A stretch of 64,000 bases of DNA, taken from assembly GCA_030267565.1 (NCBI GenBank), contig BRXU01000005.1, positions 62,001 through 126,000 of the forward strand, in the 5' to 3' direction. This stretch comes from Pleodorina starrii (Eukaryota; Chlorophyta; Chlorophyceae; Chlamydomonadales; Volvocaceae). The position numbers were made by a program, and so were the translations under genes. The notes below the pieces were generated by a model. It saw only the letters and a list, made by a program, of their open reading frames with translations, made no database searches and had not been told where the DNA came from. Shown one piece after another: positions 47,280-59,556 of the stretch (positions are counted from its first letter, which is position 1; each line of letters starts with the position of its first letter).

Positions 47280-50200
47280 CGTGGCTGCGGCCGCCTCCCG
47301 CAAGGCTTCGAAGTCCGGGTGGCCCGGCGTCCGGAACGACGGCGGCAATTGCAGCCGTTGCGCCGGCGCCATTGTCGCGAGCTTGCAGTACGCCTGCTTC
47401 TGTACGAATCGATGTACCTCGCAGCAGGTGGTGTCCGGGCCCGAGACCAACGTCTGGTGAAAAGAGGGGGGACGATTGCACGGGCGTGGGTAGAATGTAT
47501 GCAGTGGCAATTGCAAATCCTTGCGGCCGTATGTGGACGGATGCAATCGCTAAAACACCTACGAACTGTGTGTACAGCATATCCAACTACCGGTACATAC
47601 CCTTCAGTGCGGTTCCTTCGCTGCGGTTCCACCGTTGCGGGTCGTATGTTTGGACCACCGCTGGACCACTTGACCAAACGACAAGGCGACGGCAACGGCG
47701 ACAACTGCAACGGCATCAACAACGCTGCGGTTCCTTTGCTGTGGTAACTTCGTTGTTCTTACCGACCCCTCCCCCCCACACACACACCCCATGCACTCAC
47801 CTGCAGCACCTCCAGCGCGGTATGCGGCATCACGTTCCTCAGCAGCTCTCCCCACAGGTTGCCACACAGCTGCCCAGCTAGCCCAACCGCAGCCGCGGTC
47901 CCCATGAGCACCGAGGCTCCCTCGCTCCGAGGCACCCTTCTCCTTGCTGTCCTTCCGCTGCTCTCCCCCAGAATGGCCACCGCCGCCACCGCCGCTACCA
48001 GAGCAGCTGTCAGGTCCAACAGCAGCAGTAGCAGCAGCAGCAACCGCCCCCGCCAAGCGCTTTGCACCGCCCGCCCGAACGGGCACGTAAGTAATGCGGC
48101 GCTGACTGCTAGATGGGAAATCAACCTCGGGTGGAAAGATCGATGATGCAAACAAACACAACGCTGCCAACGTCACACTCCACCAGCAGCATGACGAGGA
48201 TGCAGCTCCATCGCACGTGTGAGGGCATGGCGCCTCAGGGTGCCTCGTGAACCAAACCCTGCGTGTTTAGTGTGTCCACCCGCCCATCGATGAACTAACG
48301 CCAGTTTGCCCACACACCGCGGCCGCAGCCTGGCACCTACCCAACCCACCAACGCCGTTCCCGTGTCAGCCCGTGACCCATCAATCGCAACCCACACTGA
48401 CATGACGCAAGCCGCCGCCGTCGCGCGACCGGATCGCATCGCACCGACCTGCAAGCAAAGCGGGTCGCTGCCCGGCCCGCAGCAGCGCCGCCACCGCAGC
48501 TAGCTGCCGCTTCCGCTACGTCCATTGCCGACGCCGCCGCTGTCACCGTCGACGAGCAGGCTCACCGCGAGCTGCACGCAGGCCCCCTGAAGAGCCACGA
48601 AGGGGCAGACGTCAGCGCCGGCCCCTCCCTCTGGCTCCGCCGCTGCCGCCAGCAGCGCCGCTTCCATGACCTCCTCCAGGTTGTCGGGCTGCACCAGGCA
48701 CGAGGAAGCAGCTGCCGCCCTGGGAAGCGGATCACGCATAGCACAGCACAGGACAGCGCAGCACGTCGCCGTGCGCAGTGGCCGTGCGGAAGAGCTGAAT
48801 GGCCATCGTGGCAGTAGTAATGGCAATCCCTTTGCAGGTGCCGAGGGATAGAGGGACGAAAGCGCCGCATACTGCCTCAAATTCAATTAGCGTGGCTGAG
48901 GTACGACGCACACGGAGGCGAGATTCGTAGGAGGATGAAGAGGCGGTCGCCATGCCAATGTGGACCGGTAGGCATCGAGGGTTGCATTCGAGACGCAACC
49001 ACGGCTCCCAGGCTCGGGCTTACACACCGTGTGGAAGGCAGCAGGTGCCTCTACACCCACCTGGTGGGCCTACAACCGCGCGATCAGCCGCACAGCCTCC
49101 GTGGCCGTCACATGCACAAGCGCCATGCGGCCAGCCGCCACATACACTGCGGGAGTATCCGCGGCCACTATGACGAGCCACCGCGACCATTCGCCGAGCC
49201 AACGAAAAACGAGAAAGCCCGCAAACTACACCCCCGCACGCACACTCTCACGCAGCAGCGGGCTTCCTTCCCAACCAGCAGTACCTACCCCACCTAGCTC
49301 TCATGCACTGCAATGCGCGGCACGGCACGGCACAGCGCAGAACATACTTGTGCAGCCGGGACCGCAAGACGGCCTCCACCCGATCGCCTTCCCGTCGTAC
49401 ACCTCCGCCAGCGGTCGCAGCCGCGGCCTGCGCCGCCAGGGCGCCCAGCCTGCGCAGCTCCCCCCACAGCCCCAGCGCCGCCGGCAGCTGCTCCACTCGC
49501 ATTGTGGGCGCCGCACACGCCACCAGCGCCACCAGTTCGAGCTACAGCGGCACCAGCTCCCAGCAGTGTGCCACCCTGTGTGGTGATGGGTTTTAGGATT
49601 ATCCACGTCCACAGGTAACGTCAGTCAGGGACAGAAGCGGTAAACGAAACGTCGATAGGTGCCGCCGTCTGGCCTAGCCACGCCGCACGCGCCGCATCGT
49701 GGCTGCGGCGGCTCCCGCCGCCGCAGCTACTGTTGTAACTGCCGGTGCGGCCGCCAAAGAGCCACAGGCGAGACGTGGCTCTGTCAACGGCAATATGGTG
49801 ACCGTGTCGCGGCGACGGCGGCGGGCACGGCCGCGAGGCGTCCGGCGGCTGAGGCCCTCCTCCCACACCGCCGCCTGAGCCGCTGCCAGACCCACTGCTG
49901 CTTGCCGTACTCACTGACGCCGGCGTCGGCGCACCTGCGGCTGCACCTGCGGCCGCGTTAGTCGTTACTGTGGCAGGCAGCCACCAGGCCTGTTTCTGCG
50001 GCGCGACGCCACTGCCAGCACCATCGACGCTGCCGCTTCCGATGTCCTGCTGCACCCGTACTCTGCCGTACAGACCGTACTCTCCGGGGCGGCTGGGGTC
50101 GGGCCGCAGCGTCAGCGCGCGCATCTCATCGGTGGCCTCCCCCGCGGGCGACACGCCGCCGTGCACCAGGATGCAGCCGCCGTAGGGCGCAACGGCGCAG

Positions 50201-50892
50201 CCCTGCCGCGCATCCCGCAAAGTGCCGCAGCATGGAAGGGTGGGAAATTAAGCCCGCACATGATGGCGGAAAGGCGGGGCATCGAGCCGCACGTGCCGGC
50301 GGAGGGGATGTGGCTATCAAGCAGTGAAGTCCGGAGTGCAGATGGAGCAGACAGACGGGGGGAAGGACAAGTCACCCATCCGCATGGGGTCCTCGTCAAC
50401 GCATCAGCCTGCTCAGCCTCCTTCCTCAGTCCTCGTGTGTATGGCCACCCGCACGCACTGCACGTCCAGACCCGCACACATCCGCACACACGCACGTACG
50501 CACCTCGAGGGGCGGCAGCGGGCAAACGGTCATGACGGCTGCTGCGCTCCGAGCCCGCCGCCGGGCGCGCGCCGCCAGGCTACTTCGCCACCGCCGCCGC
50601 TGCGCCGCACCCTCACCACCAGCATTGCCCCCCAGCAGCAGCCGCACCGGGCAGCTCAGCGGCGCCAACTCCGTGGCCTCGTGCTCGCGAATGTGGTCGG
50701 GAAGTCCCCCCGCCCAGGCAATGAGAGCGACGGCGGACGCGGCGGAGGAGGGGACGTACGAGGCGCTGTGGGCTTCGGCACAGTCCTCCCCGCCGCGCTG
50801 CCAGTAGTGATGGGGTGCTGCGTCCTGGGCGGGTGCCGCGCTGCCGCCAACGACCACGTGGGTTTGACAGCGGTAGGTCAGCAGGCGCCCGC
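47280..50892 (-). CDS. Predicted multi-exon gene with Kelch repeats
   Basis: Exons with good splice sites on the minus strand include 50892-50504 (TYRCQTHVVVGGSAAP), 50202 to about 49700, 49541-49348 (LELVALVACAAPTMRVEQL), a block near 48730-48500 (LVQPDNLEEVMEAALLAAA), one ending at 47801 (LLRNVMPHTALEVLQ) and 47417-47280 (46 codons, phase 0, ending before GTACGTACGG). The second exon has two Kelch-type motifs: PYGGCILVHGGVSPAG and RHGHHIAVDRATSRLWLFGG. Later exons look helical, perhaps HEAT/ARM-like. The gene probably continues left to about 46810 (LPEVVAAALRSGQRLSRQ). Neither the start nor the stop is fixed. Function is unknown; Kelch propellers usually bind proteins. Some intermediate exon borders are uncertain. 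Confidence 0.5.
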
Positions 50893-51065
50893 CTGTGCTG
50901 AGGTTGGATGCGGAGTTCGGGATGGGGATGCGAGGTGTGGAGGGAGAAGGGAAATAGGACGGGAGGGCGGCGGGCGGGCGCACCGGCAAGGGAGAGGACT
51001 GTGGTAAGCTGCAATTGCAGGCAAGGCCCTTAAGCCGGCAAATGCAACTGCCTTTTTGTTCGCAG

Positions 51066-52134
51066 GAAGTCTGCCGTAAAGGCCATCAACCGCGTCCTGG
51101 CCAGCCCTGGTTGGTTCGTTACCCGCGAATGCGCGGTCGCAGGTGAGCCCGTTTTCAATCACGGATGTCGCCGGGCGGGGTGGCGTCGTAACAAATCCGG
51201 TGGAGCCATGAGGAGAAGCGTTCCGAGTCAGGGACATGCGCCTGCGCTGTTAGCTGCTGCGGCGCACTCAGCCCTTGCCCATTCCGCCTGTTTGAAAGCC
51301 GACATGCATGGCATGCCTGTGCACTCTGTTGGAATTGTGCCTCGCCTCCCTGTACCGCCTGCACACGCCTTTGAAGCTCGACCACGTTCGTGCGCAAGAA
51401 TGACGGAATGTGGCGTCCATAACTGCATGCTTCGTTCTGCACGAACTCCTCGTTCCACCAAGGCGCGTGCTCCGTCTGCGGCTGGCGTGCTGCGTGCGAC
51501 CTTCGTTTGATTAAGCTGACTTTGATTGCTTTGCACTGGTACGTGCGCACGGCGCTGTTGAGTGGGGGTTACGCAGGGTGGGACTCTGATGACTACCAAG
51601 TACCAACCTGAAACATACTTCGCTGGTGAAACAATCGCGGCGTTTGGCCCTGAGATGCCGACAAGCCTCCAGTGCCGTGTCGTCTAGAGGGTGTTCTGTG
51701 CGCGATCAAGCACGAGATGGATCAGGAAATCCGCACTCTTGCATGTGACTAATTAAATACGTAAATAAACTGATGCCCCTGCAAGTCACGCGCGCTTGGC
51801 GTTGCGCATTAGAAGCATTAGAAGGCATTCGTTTTCCGGCGTATCTTGTGAATTATATGGATTGGGGCGGAGGTTTGTTTTCGGCATTGTGTATCGGAGT
51901 TGCATGGCTGACATATTTCTTACCAATCAAGGTGATGACTTGTAATAACCAGGTCTCCCCTGGTAATAACACCGACGTGCGCGCCAGTGGTCTAGCAGAC
52001 TGTGCTTCACACTACTACACACATCTATCATAAATGGATTTCGAACGTTTTACTTCGCGGTTCTTGAATAGGAAACTATGTCTGCGGCATGCATGTGGAC
52101 GCTTCCTCTTCCGACGTCGCGGTATTTACTAAAG
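51066..52134 (+). CDS. Tentative plus-strand exons, unidentified gene
   Basis: Three stretches have acceptor and/or donor sites and open frames: 51066-51142 (KSAVKAINRVLASPGWFVT, then GTGAGC), a stretch ending at 51931 (GIRFPAYLVNYMDWGGG, then hydrophobic SALCIGVAWLTYFLP, then GTGATG), and 52072-52134 (TAG acceptor, then GTAAGG donor). The hydrophobic segment suggests a membrane protein. Phases are not all compatible and no family is recognised, so this could be parts of different genes. Confidence 0.25.
51155..51550 (-). CDS. Tentative minus-strand terminal exon, unidentified
   Basis: A frame ending in TGA at 51155 with protein-like composition (APWWNEEFVQNEACSYGRH, then FLRTNVVELQRRVQAVQGG). 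An acceptor-like GCCGCAG lies just before the ACGGAGCACGCGCC that opens the good stretch. It could be the last exon of a short gene. It conflicts with the plus-strand candidate exons only by interleaving. Confidence 0.25.
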   Translation of the reverse strand: MRTYQCKAIKVSLIKRRSHAARQPQTEHAPWWNEEFVQNEACSYGRHIPSFLRTNVVELQRRVQAVQGGEAQFQQSAQACHACRLSNRRNGQGLSAPQQLTAQAHVPDSERFSSWLHRICYDATPPGDIRD

Positions 52135-53142
52135 GTAAGGCCTTGATTGGAAATATGGGGCTGCCTTGTAATAATCCTGCTTGCCATTGTATTGTCATTG
52201 CAAAACAACCCCTTCTCGTCCTCCCCTGTACTTGCGGGCCGGCCTTTAAGCTTTGCATCGCCTGCTACAGCAAACCGCCGAGCCGAAGCGACATCAATGG
52301 ATGTCCTATCCTGAGGTCCTTAAAAGCCATACATGTATTGATTCGGTAGCAGAGAGCGGTTTCTTGCGTAAAGTCTGTGTGTGAATACAAACTGTGGCGA
52401 ACACGATTCCGACACATGTGTGTTACATTACGCCCCCAAGCCACGAACTAAAGGTATGTTTTCACATACGTTTAGGTCGCCGGTCACGGAAATGGTTTGA
52501 CACGTGGGGTTGTGCCGCCCCCAATCGGCACTGTAGTTGCGATATGGCTCGCCCGCCATAATGTACGACATATAAGCGAAAAATAATTCAATAAATCGCA
52601 GAAAGGTAACTTAAAACGTGATCGGCTTCTTCGCTTAGCTCAGGTTCCGCCTTGCCTGTGACGTTGGCAAGTGTCTGTGAAATCAAGCTTCGCGTGGGCC
52701 CCAGCAGCATATCACCGCGCCAGAGGAGCATTGGTAAGCCTGATAATCTATTACAATTTAATACAATATTAAACAATAACATAACGCCAGTGTAAAATTG
52801 CCGTGCTTGACTGTTCGTATGCGAACCGGTTAGACAGGCACTCCCGCGATAGACCGCTTGGTGACCAGGCCAGCATTAACCGTGAACTCCATAACTACGA
52901 ACTGGTATACTTCGCTTCCTTGTTGCTGGCCTCATTCGGCCCTGCGTGTCGCGTCAAAGACGCCGCCCGGCGAAGAAACGAGCAACGCCCCGCCCTCCCC
53001 GCCCTCCAACCGTCTTCGACGCTCTGCAGGCAAACGCAGCAGACAGCGGTGCAACCATCAGCCCTGTCTCTCAGCTTCAGCTTTTTGGACTACCTTCATC
53101 ACCTTCATTCTGTTGTTCGCCATACACACCCTCTTAACCACC
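52135..53142. other. Intergenic region upstream of the secreted-protein gene
   Basis: Possible exon-like stretches occur near 52640-52735 on either strand (plus: SALPVTLASVCEIKL; minus: GDMLLGPTRSLISQTLA), but the strand cannot be decided. The remainder probably includes the promoter and 5' untranslated region of the gene starting at 53143. Confidence 0.3.
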
Positions 53143-55818
53143 ATGCCGCGGTTGCCGTGCACACGGACGGGGCTGCTCGTAGTCCTCCTGGCAACAAACT
53201 TCCTCGTATATGGAGCTTATTCTGCCACAGCTGTCAAGAAAAAAATGCCTCTTCCGCCGCATTTGCAGGTATGTAGCAGCCTTGCAGCCAGCAAAAGTGA
53301 ACCATATGTTGACACGAAAATATTTAGTCGCTGGAGGTCTAACTTTGCCGCTATCAGAGCTAGAATGGCAATTAAGGATAATTCACTATCATGACATATG
53401 CATTGTTACCTATCGAGCTAAGTTGGGCTTTTGCTGCGACCAGGCGGCTGCGGGCCCCTGCGGGCCGGAAATTCAAGCATACAAATATTCAAGCAACAGA
53501 AATTCAAGCATAACTTCAGGCATATCTCAGGGGAATGTGCTTTGTGCATGTGGTATATAGATGGCACGCCGCGGTGGGCAAACGCACAACTCCAAAGGGC
53601 CGCCTGCTGAGCCGCATCTTTCCGCCGTGCACGTGCGTGCGTGCTACCATTGGTCCCCACCCCGCAGGAGCCGCCTCCGGAATCCTACTACACCAACCCA
53701 CCACCCGGGGATTACGCAATGCCCCCGCTGGCTCCTGAGTACCCGCCGGCGCCTCCTTGCAACCCCACCGACCCCGAATGCAAGTACCTTGCCCTCGTGA
53801 AGGACCTAGCCGACCACGGCAACACCGACCCAGTCAATCACCAGTGGAAGAACGAGGAGGTGGTTGATAACCCCCTGAGCCCCTCACCAGCCCCATCACT
53901 CCCTTCGAGGCCGTCTCGGCTCCTGTCGCCCCCGTCCTCCGGCCGGTCTCTGCCGTCGCCGCCAGATCTGCCTCTCATTCCCGAACCGTTTTCCACGCCC
54001 GCCGACCTGCTGCTACCGTCATCCGCCCCTTCGACCCCATTGAACCCCTCCACACCCACCGGGCCGTCGCTGCCGCCGGCGGACACCCGACCGCCAGAAC
54101 AGAGCACCGATACAACCCTTACTCCGTTATGTGAGTTCCCTCAGCTCGGATGCCTGGGAAGGGGCACCATCTGGAAGGGCGGGTTTCAACCAATGCAAGC
54201 ACCTAGGATTACGAAAGAACCACCGGTACATACCGATATCACACCTGGCTGGCAGCCTGAGCTCTCAACACAGCTGCAGTTGCAGATGCCTTGCAGATAC
54301 GATAGGTGTACCGGTATAAGAAACGGATTCGTGCAATAGGAGCTCGTAACCACCACTGCTGTCGAAGACGCCCGAACGTTATGCTTACGTCGTTCTTGAA
54401 CCCAGGACTTCAATGCTGTCGTTGCTGTAGCAAGTTTCACGCAATGGCTGCTAGAACTGGCGGCAGCAGACAGCCTCGTGTTTTATGTAACGTGCAGTCT
54501 CGGGCGGCACGCGACCTCTGCCATGACCCTGTGGCCTGACGACGTGGCTGTGCGGAACCTGCCGGTAGTCCGAACTATGAGGCACCACACGGCGTTGCGT
54601 TCTTGACACGTTTGCGGTCCGCGTCGGCATTAATGATGTTGATACGACAGCACGCCTCATGCATGCGCGTTTTGTAGCCTTCCGGCCCCCCTCCCGTTAA
54701 TACACTTTCATTCACCTCCCGCCGCCTGCTTCGTTTCACCTGTCACCGCAGTTCCCACTTTCCTCAGCCGGCCGCCATCGGCTTCCGTGCCTCCATCGTA
54801 CGTGCAGTCGGACTATCCCACGCCTCTAATTGCGGCGCCAACATACTTGCAACCATCCGTAAGACCGCCTTCCGGTTCGCAGCCCCCCGCGCCAGAGTAC
54901 GGCAGCCCGCTCCTCCCTGGGTACGGCGGCCCACTCATTCCTGGGTACGGTGGCCCGCTCCTCCCTGGGTACGGCGGCCCACTCATCCCTGGGTACGGTG
55001 GCAAGCTGACCGTTACCACAGGCGGTCTAATGATGGCTGAGCTAGGCGACCGCCTCATCTCCGCGTACAGCGGCCCACTCATTCCCGGATACGGCGGCCC
55101 ACTCCTTCCTGGGTACGGCGGCCCACTCATTCCCGGATACGGCGGCCCACTCCTTCCTGGGTACGGCGGCCCACTCATTCCCGGATACGGCGGCCCACTC
55201 CTTCCTGGGTACGGCGGCCCGCTTATCCCCGGATACGGCGGCCCACTCATCCCCGGATACGGCGGTCCACTCATCCCCGCGTACGGCGGCGGCCCACTCC
55301 TTCCTGGGTACGGCGGCCCGCTTATCCCCGGATACGGCGGCCCACTCCTTCCTGGGTACGGCGGCCCGCTTATCCCCGGATACGGCGGCCCACTCATCCC
55401 CGGATACGGCGGTCCACTCATCCCCGCGTACGGCGGCGGCCCACTCCTCCCCGGGTACGGCGGTCCACTCATCCCCGCGTACGGCGGCGGCCCACTCCTC
55501 CCCGGGTACGGCGGTCCACTCATCCCCGCGTACGGCGGCGGCCCACTCCTCCCCGGGTACGGCGGTCCACTCATCCCCGCGTACGGCGGCGGCCCACTCC
55601 TCCCCGGGTACGGCGGTCCACTCATCCCCGCGTACGGCGGCGGCCCACTCCTCCCCGGGTACGGCGGTCCACTCATCCCCGCGTACGGCGGCGGCCCACT
55701 CCTCCCCGGGTACGGCGGCCCACTCCTCCCCGCTGCCAATGGCTGCTCACCCGATGCCAATGCCGCTGCCGATGACGAGGCACGCCAGCAGCTGGGCGGC
55801 CGTCGTATGCTCAATTGA
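53143..55818 (+). CDS. Secreted GYGGPLxP-repeat protein
   Basis: Three exons: 53143-53268, 53668-54130 and 54752-55818, with clean GT-AG sites and matching phases, giving 551 residues. The N-terminus (MPRLPCTRTG then LLVVLLATNFLVYGAYSA) is a signal peptide. Exon 2 has a small Cys-containing stretch (PAPPCNPTDPECKYLALVKD) and then a Pro/Ser-rich segment (SPSPAPSLPSRPSRLLSPP) like hydroxyproline-rich glycoproteins. Exon 3 is mainly tandem GYGGPL(I/L)P octapeptides, the second half alternating AYGGGPLLP with GYGGPLIP. It ends in LGGRRMLN. It is most likely an extracellular-matrix or cell-wall protein; the role is inferred from composition. The internal repeat is young, with near-identical 51-bp DNA units at 55420-55720. 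Confidence 0.82.
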
Positions 55819-55968
55819 TTGGCAGGTTAGGATGGCGATTGATGAGCCACATCAGGCTCTGTTAGGCGTTGCAATCAGTATGCCGAGGCTGCGTTCAACG
55901 CACTTTAGCAGGCAGGTGGCAGGGTACCGTATGTCGCAGCGACCCATGTATGTGTCATGATTGCTGTT

Positions 55969-55973
55969 TGTAA
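55969..55973 (+). terminator. TGTAA polyadenylation signal
   Basis: TGTAA, the usual green-algal (chlamydomonad) polyadenylation signal, lies about 151 nt after the stop codon of the secreted-protein gene. Confidence 0.6.
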
Positions 55974-56839
55974 GCTGGCGCGTAAACATCTATCGCTTGC
56001 GACTTAGGAGTGGCGGCAATCGAACTAGAAGGCACCCGGGCATCGGCTACGCTGGCTGGGCTTTCATGCCCTACCTACGTGCCTTGACCGAACGGCAGGG
56101 GCAGGAGTACAATTGGCTTGTGAGTGGCGGCAGCTGATGATTTTAGGCAGGGTATTCATCTGGTATGGCAGGCGAAGGGTGCCTTTCTTACGGTGAATTG
56201 AGTAGTGCAGCAGATGGCGAAGCTCAGGCACACAGCGTTAGGGAAAGGACAGAACCCTCGAAATCATTCCCCAACAGAACGTTTCACATCGCTGGCCTTC
56301 CATATAGGGACGACCGGCACGTTTAGCTGATTGGATGCAGTGTGTATGGCTGTGCGGTACCTGGTAATTTCCGTTACGACTCGCAGGGTTGAGTCACTTC
56401 GTTCCAAGGCGCGTCTCTTTGTAACAATGGGCCACAAATGAAACCCAAAGCACGAAGCACAAAAGAATTTTCGTGAATTTTCCAACCTGAAATGTTTGAC
56501 GGCGTAAATATTCCAGTGAAGTTAGGATTGCACAAGCTGGCACAAACGCTGGGCTGCTTGACAGCGTCTAGGGCCGCGCGGAGCGACCCCTTCAGCGGCC
56601 GCCGCAGCGCCACAAGCCACGCGGCGATAGCATACGAGTTGCGCCGCTGCCGCGCTTGGAGGGAGGGTATCCCGCGTAGCGGGAACAGGCGCGCGGTGGC
56701 CCAGGATTATCTGCCGTGCAAAGGAGCTGCAATGACGGACTTCGGGTTGCCAGGGCGAACGTCAAATTGTCGCGTCGAGCGCAGTATTATGACTTCGACT
56801 ACTGTGCCGTGCAGAGTGTGCTGTAATTAATGTACGTGT
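55974..56839. other. Intergenic, nothing recognised
   Basis: No coding sequence, repeat or RNA gene is seen between the secreted-protein gene and the direct-repeat-bounded recombinase unit. Confidence 0.5.
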
Positions 56840-56946
56840 ACTGCTGTAGTTCAATTGTGCCCGCCGTACTCAGGCTAAATTGAGTTTGGCCTGTGTGCCC
56901 ATAGGCGTCAGGTCTACCCGTACCCATGCTCTATAGCGCGCAGCCC
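56840..56946 (+). repeat. Direct repeat, left copy (contains start codon)
   Basis: Begins ACTGCTGTAGTTCAATTGTG and ends GCGCAGCCC. It includes the ATG (56926) and first seven codons of the recombinase (MLYSAQP), so it probably also carries its promoter and leader. Confidence 0.93.
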
Positions 56947-58756
56947 TTACTGGGCGGGGTGGGTGGGTCTGGCGCGAACGGGGAGGTGAGCCTCTCATAC
57001 GGCGGGTTATCTCGCTCTCTAGATACCTCAACATTGCCACTACCGGCTCCGGTGCGGACGTTGCGAGCGGTACGTCCAAGGGTTGTTGAAACGCTCGCGG
57101 TACCGTCTCGCTCGCAGCCGGGTTGTCGGGCTTCTTCAGCTTGGTTTAATTCTCCTGGTTGCAGGGTATCTCCGACGCTGGCGGGGCTTCCAGCCCCGCG
57201 GGCTCTCGCGATGTGTCACTGTCTCTCGGGTTGTCGGCACCTCCCTTGGTGCTTGACCTCTCCCAACCTGGCTTGGGCTTGGCTCTGGACCTGGGACAGG
57301 TGGGTTTGCTTCTGTTCGATCGGCTTCTTGACGCGCCGAAGGCTGACTCCCGGTGGTCTGCTCGGGCTTGCGGATAGGTCACGGAGGTCTCTGCTGCCGG
57401 GCGTGATTCGCCGCCGGCACACCTCGTGGACTTTCGGCTTCCTGCCGCTGCCCCGGCGTCCGGGCCGTGCTCCCCTTCGCCTACTGTGATACCGGTGAGA
57501 CTCGCATGCTCGCGCGTCTACCCGGGCTCGTTCTCACTTGAGTGCTGGTGGTTCAGGCTCGGCCGACCTTTGCTGGGCTTCGCCTGGCTCGCGTGTCTCA
57601 GCTACCCCGTCGCTCGGAGCCGCCGCCGCTTCCGGGTTATTACTCACGGGGGCTGGCAAAGGCGCAAGAGGTGATGGACGCCGCGCTCGCCGACGCCACC
57701 CGCCGTCGTCAGGAGGCGGCCGCGTCCGAGTTGTACGCGTGGCTCGACGGCGTCGGCGAGGGGTTGTGGCTGGGCAACGTCACACCCGAGTACCTGCTGG
57801 TCTACTTGGTGGAGAGGTGGGAGCCAAACCACCCGGGCCGCAAGCAACCGGGACCCGGCCCGGACGCAGTGCAGGGCGTGCTGTCTTCGCTCAGCGGCTG
57901 GTTTACGCGGCTTGGTCGCGTGGGCCCGTACAACCCCATCACGGGTGAGGGCAATCCTTGCGACAGCCCTTGGGTCGCCGACTACCGTGCGGGCTACAAG
58001 CGGCTGCAGATGTTGGCTGGGTACGAGGAGGTCTCCGCGGTGCCGCTCGCACCTGAAAAGTACGAGCGCTTGTGCGAGTACTTGTTGGGCCAGGTGGAGG
58101 CGGCGCCGGACGCCCGCACGGAGTTGCTCTACTGCCGAGACCTGCTCTGTGCGCAGTTCATGTACCAGACTGCGTCCCGCGGTTTCGACACCGGCCGGCT
58201 GGGGCTGGGCGACTTCTGTGATCCGGCGCAACCCAACGTGCCAGACGGGCGACTCCCTTTGCCGCCGCCATGGGAGTGGGCGGCTGAGACGTCGTACGTT
58301 CTGTGTGTGCGTCAGCGTGGCACTAAGACCTTTCGGCTCCAGCGGGCTCCTGCGGTTTATCTGCAACCGAACTTCACTCGCCCGGCGTTGTGCTTTCCCC
58401 AGACGCTGGCTCGCTATGTCTGGCGGGCCAGGCAGCCCGACGCCGCGGGTTATACTGTGGACGACTACTTGTTCCGGCCCCTCAGCTGCGACGGGAAGTC
58501 GTTCAAGAACGAGCCGCTGAGCAGCTCGGCGTTGGGGGCCCGCATTCGGCTGCATCTGCAGCAGGCGGAGGTCTATGCGGGCGAGACCAACCACAGCTTC
58601 CGCCGCGGGGCTTTGCAGGCGGCGGCTCAGCAGGGAAAAGAGAAGGAGGAGCTGCAGGCTCTGGGCCAGATCAAGAGCTCGGCTGTCTTGGCGCGGTACC
58701 TAGACCCTGATCGGCACCTGACGGGCCGCTCTCCGCAGCGACGGCGGGTGCGGTAG
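56926..58756 (+). CDS. Tyrosine recombinase (DIRS/PAT-like)
   Basis: Four exons, all introns phase 0: 56926-56985, 57165-57299, 57378-57494 and 57557-58756, giving 503 residues. Introns are 179, 78 and 62 nt. The N-terminal third is low-complexity. The recombinase part starts about residue 130 with helical core-binding sequence (VTPEYLLVYLVERW). The catalytic set is Arg (MYQTASRGFDTGRL, about 312), Lys (RGTKTFRL, about 361), His and Arg (TNHSFRRGALQ, about 450 and 453) and Tyr (SSAVLARYLDP, about 485). All positions of the R-K-HxxR-Y set are filled, so the enzyme may be active in integrating a circular intermediate. It is unrelated in detail to the recombinase at 22582-27057. The start was chosen because the ATG frame joins the other exons without a stop; use of the first exon is inferred from splice sites. 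Confidence 0.72.
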
Positions 58757-59123
58757 GGGTGTGGGTGGCTGCTTTTCAAGGCTGTGTCGGTAGGGGCGAC
58801 GGTGGTTGGCTGCCGAGCGGGCAACTGGCCGGTGCTGGAGGGCGTATCGTACGTCTGCTCACCTATGGTGCTCTGACGGGTGTTCCTCGATCGGTTGGGC
58901 TGGCCATCCAACCCATACGGCGGTTGCCGCGGGAAAAGGGGGCGGGTGGGAGGGAAAACTTTTCCGCGGCTGTCCGCACCGGCGACTACGTTTATCGAGA
59001 CTTCCGTCAGGACTACTAGTAGATTGTTGCGGAAGGAAGAGAGAGTCTGTGCCTCCGCATTACAAAGCGGAGTTGGTTGTCGTACCTTGGGTACAGCAAG
59101 GGCCGAGCATTTCAGTCTCATTC

Positions 59124-59230
59124 ACTGCTGTAGTTCAATTGTGCCCGCCGTACTCAGGCTAAATTGAGTTTGGCCTGTGTGCCCATAGGCGTCAGGTCTA
59201 CCCGTACCCATGCTCTATAGCGCGCAGCCC
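59124..59230 (+). repeat. Direct repeat, right copy
   Basis: Identical to 56840-56946. Reading on from its ATG (59210) gives MLYSAQPNSHRG and then a short frame, so it is a promoter-bearing repeat without the gene. Confidence 0.93.
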
Positions 59231-59556
59231 AACTCACACCGCGGCACGCGGCTGGTACGGCTCCCGGGCTCTGGGCTATTCAGGCGTGTAACAGTCTCCG
59301 CTCCCTTCTGCGTCCTCTCGCCTTACTCACTCGCCCACTTCCGTCTCATCGTCGAACACCCAGACAACCTCGTCAGGGGTTTCTCCTTCTCTAGCCGTCC
59401 CGCTCCACGCCGGGCCACCAGGCCGTTGTCACAAAGCGCGTCAGGGCCGTACAGCAGAAGTGCTGAGGACTGGGGTCCCCCATTCTAAACCCGTCTCCAC
59501 GTCCGGCCTCACCCACCGCTCCCACATGGCGCCCCGCAGCTCTGGCTTGGTGACCC

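Larger units (their letters stand above)
56840..59230 (+). mobile_element. Tyrosine-recombinase unit bounded by 107-bp direct repeats
   Basis: Perfect 107-bp direct repeats lie at 56840-56946 and 59124-59230 (offset 2284). Between them is one intact tyrosine recombinase gene. Split direct repeats around a recombinase are typical of PAT/Ngaro/Kangaroo-type DIRS elements. No reverse transcriptase is seen in the window, so this is either part of a larger decayed element or a recombinase-only unit. Confidence 0.65.
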
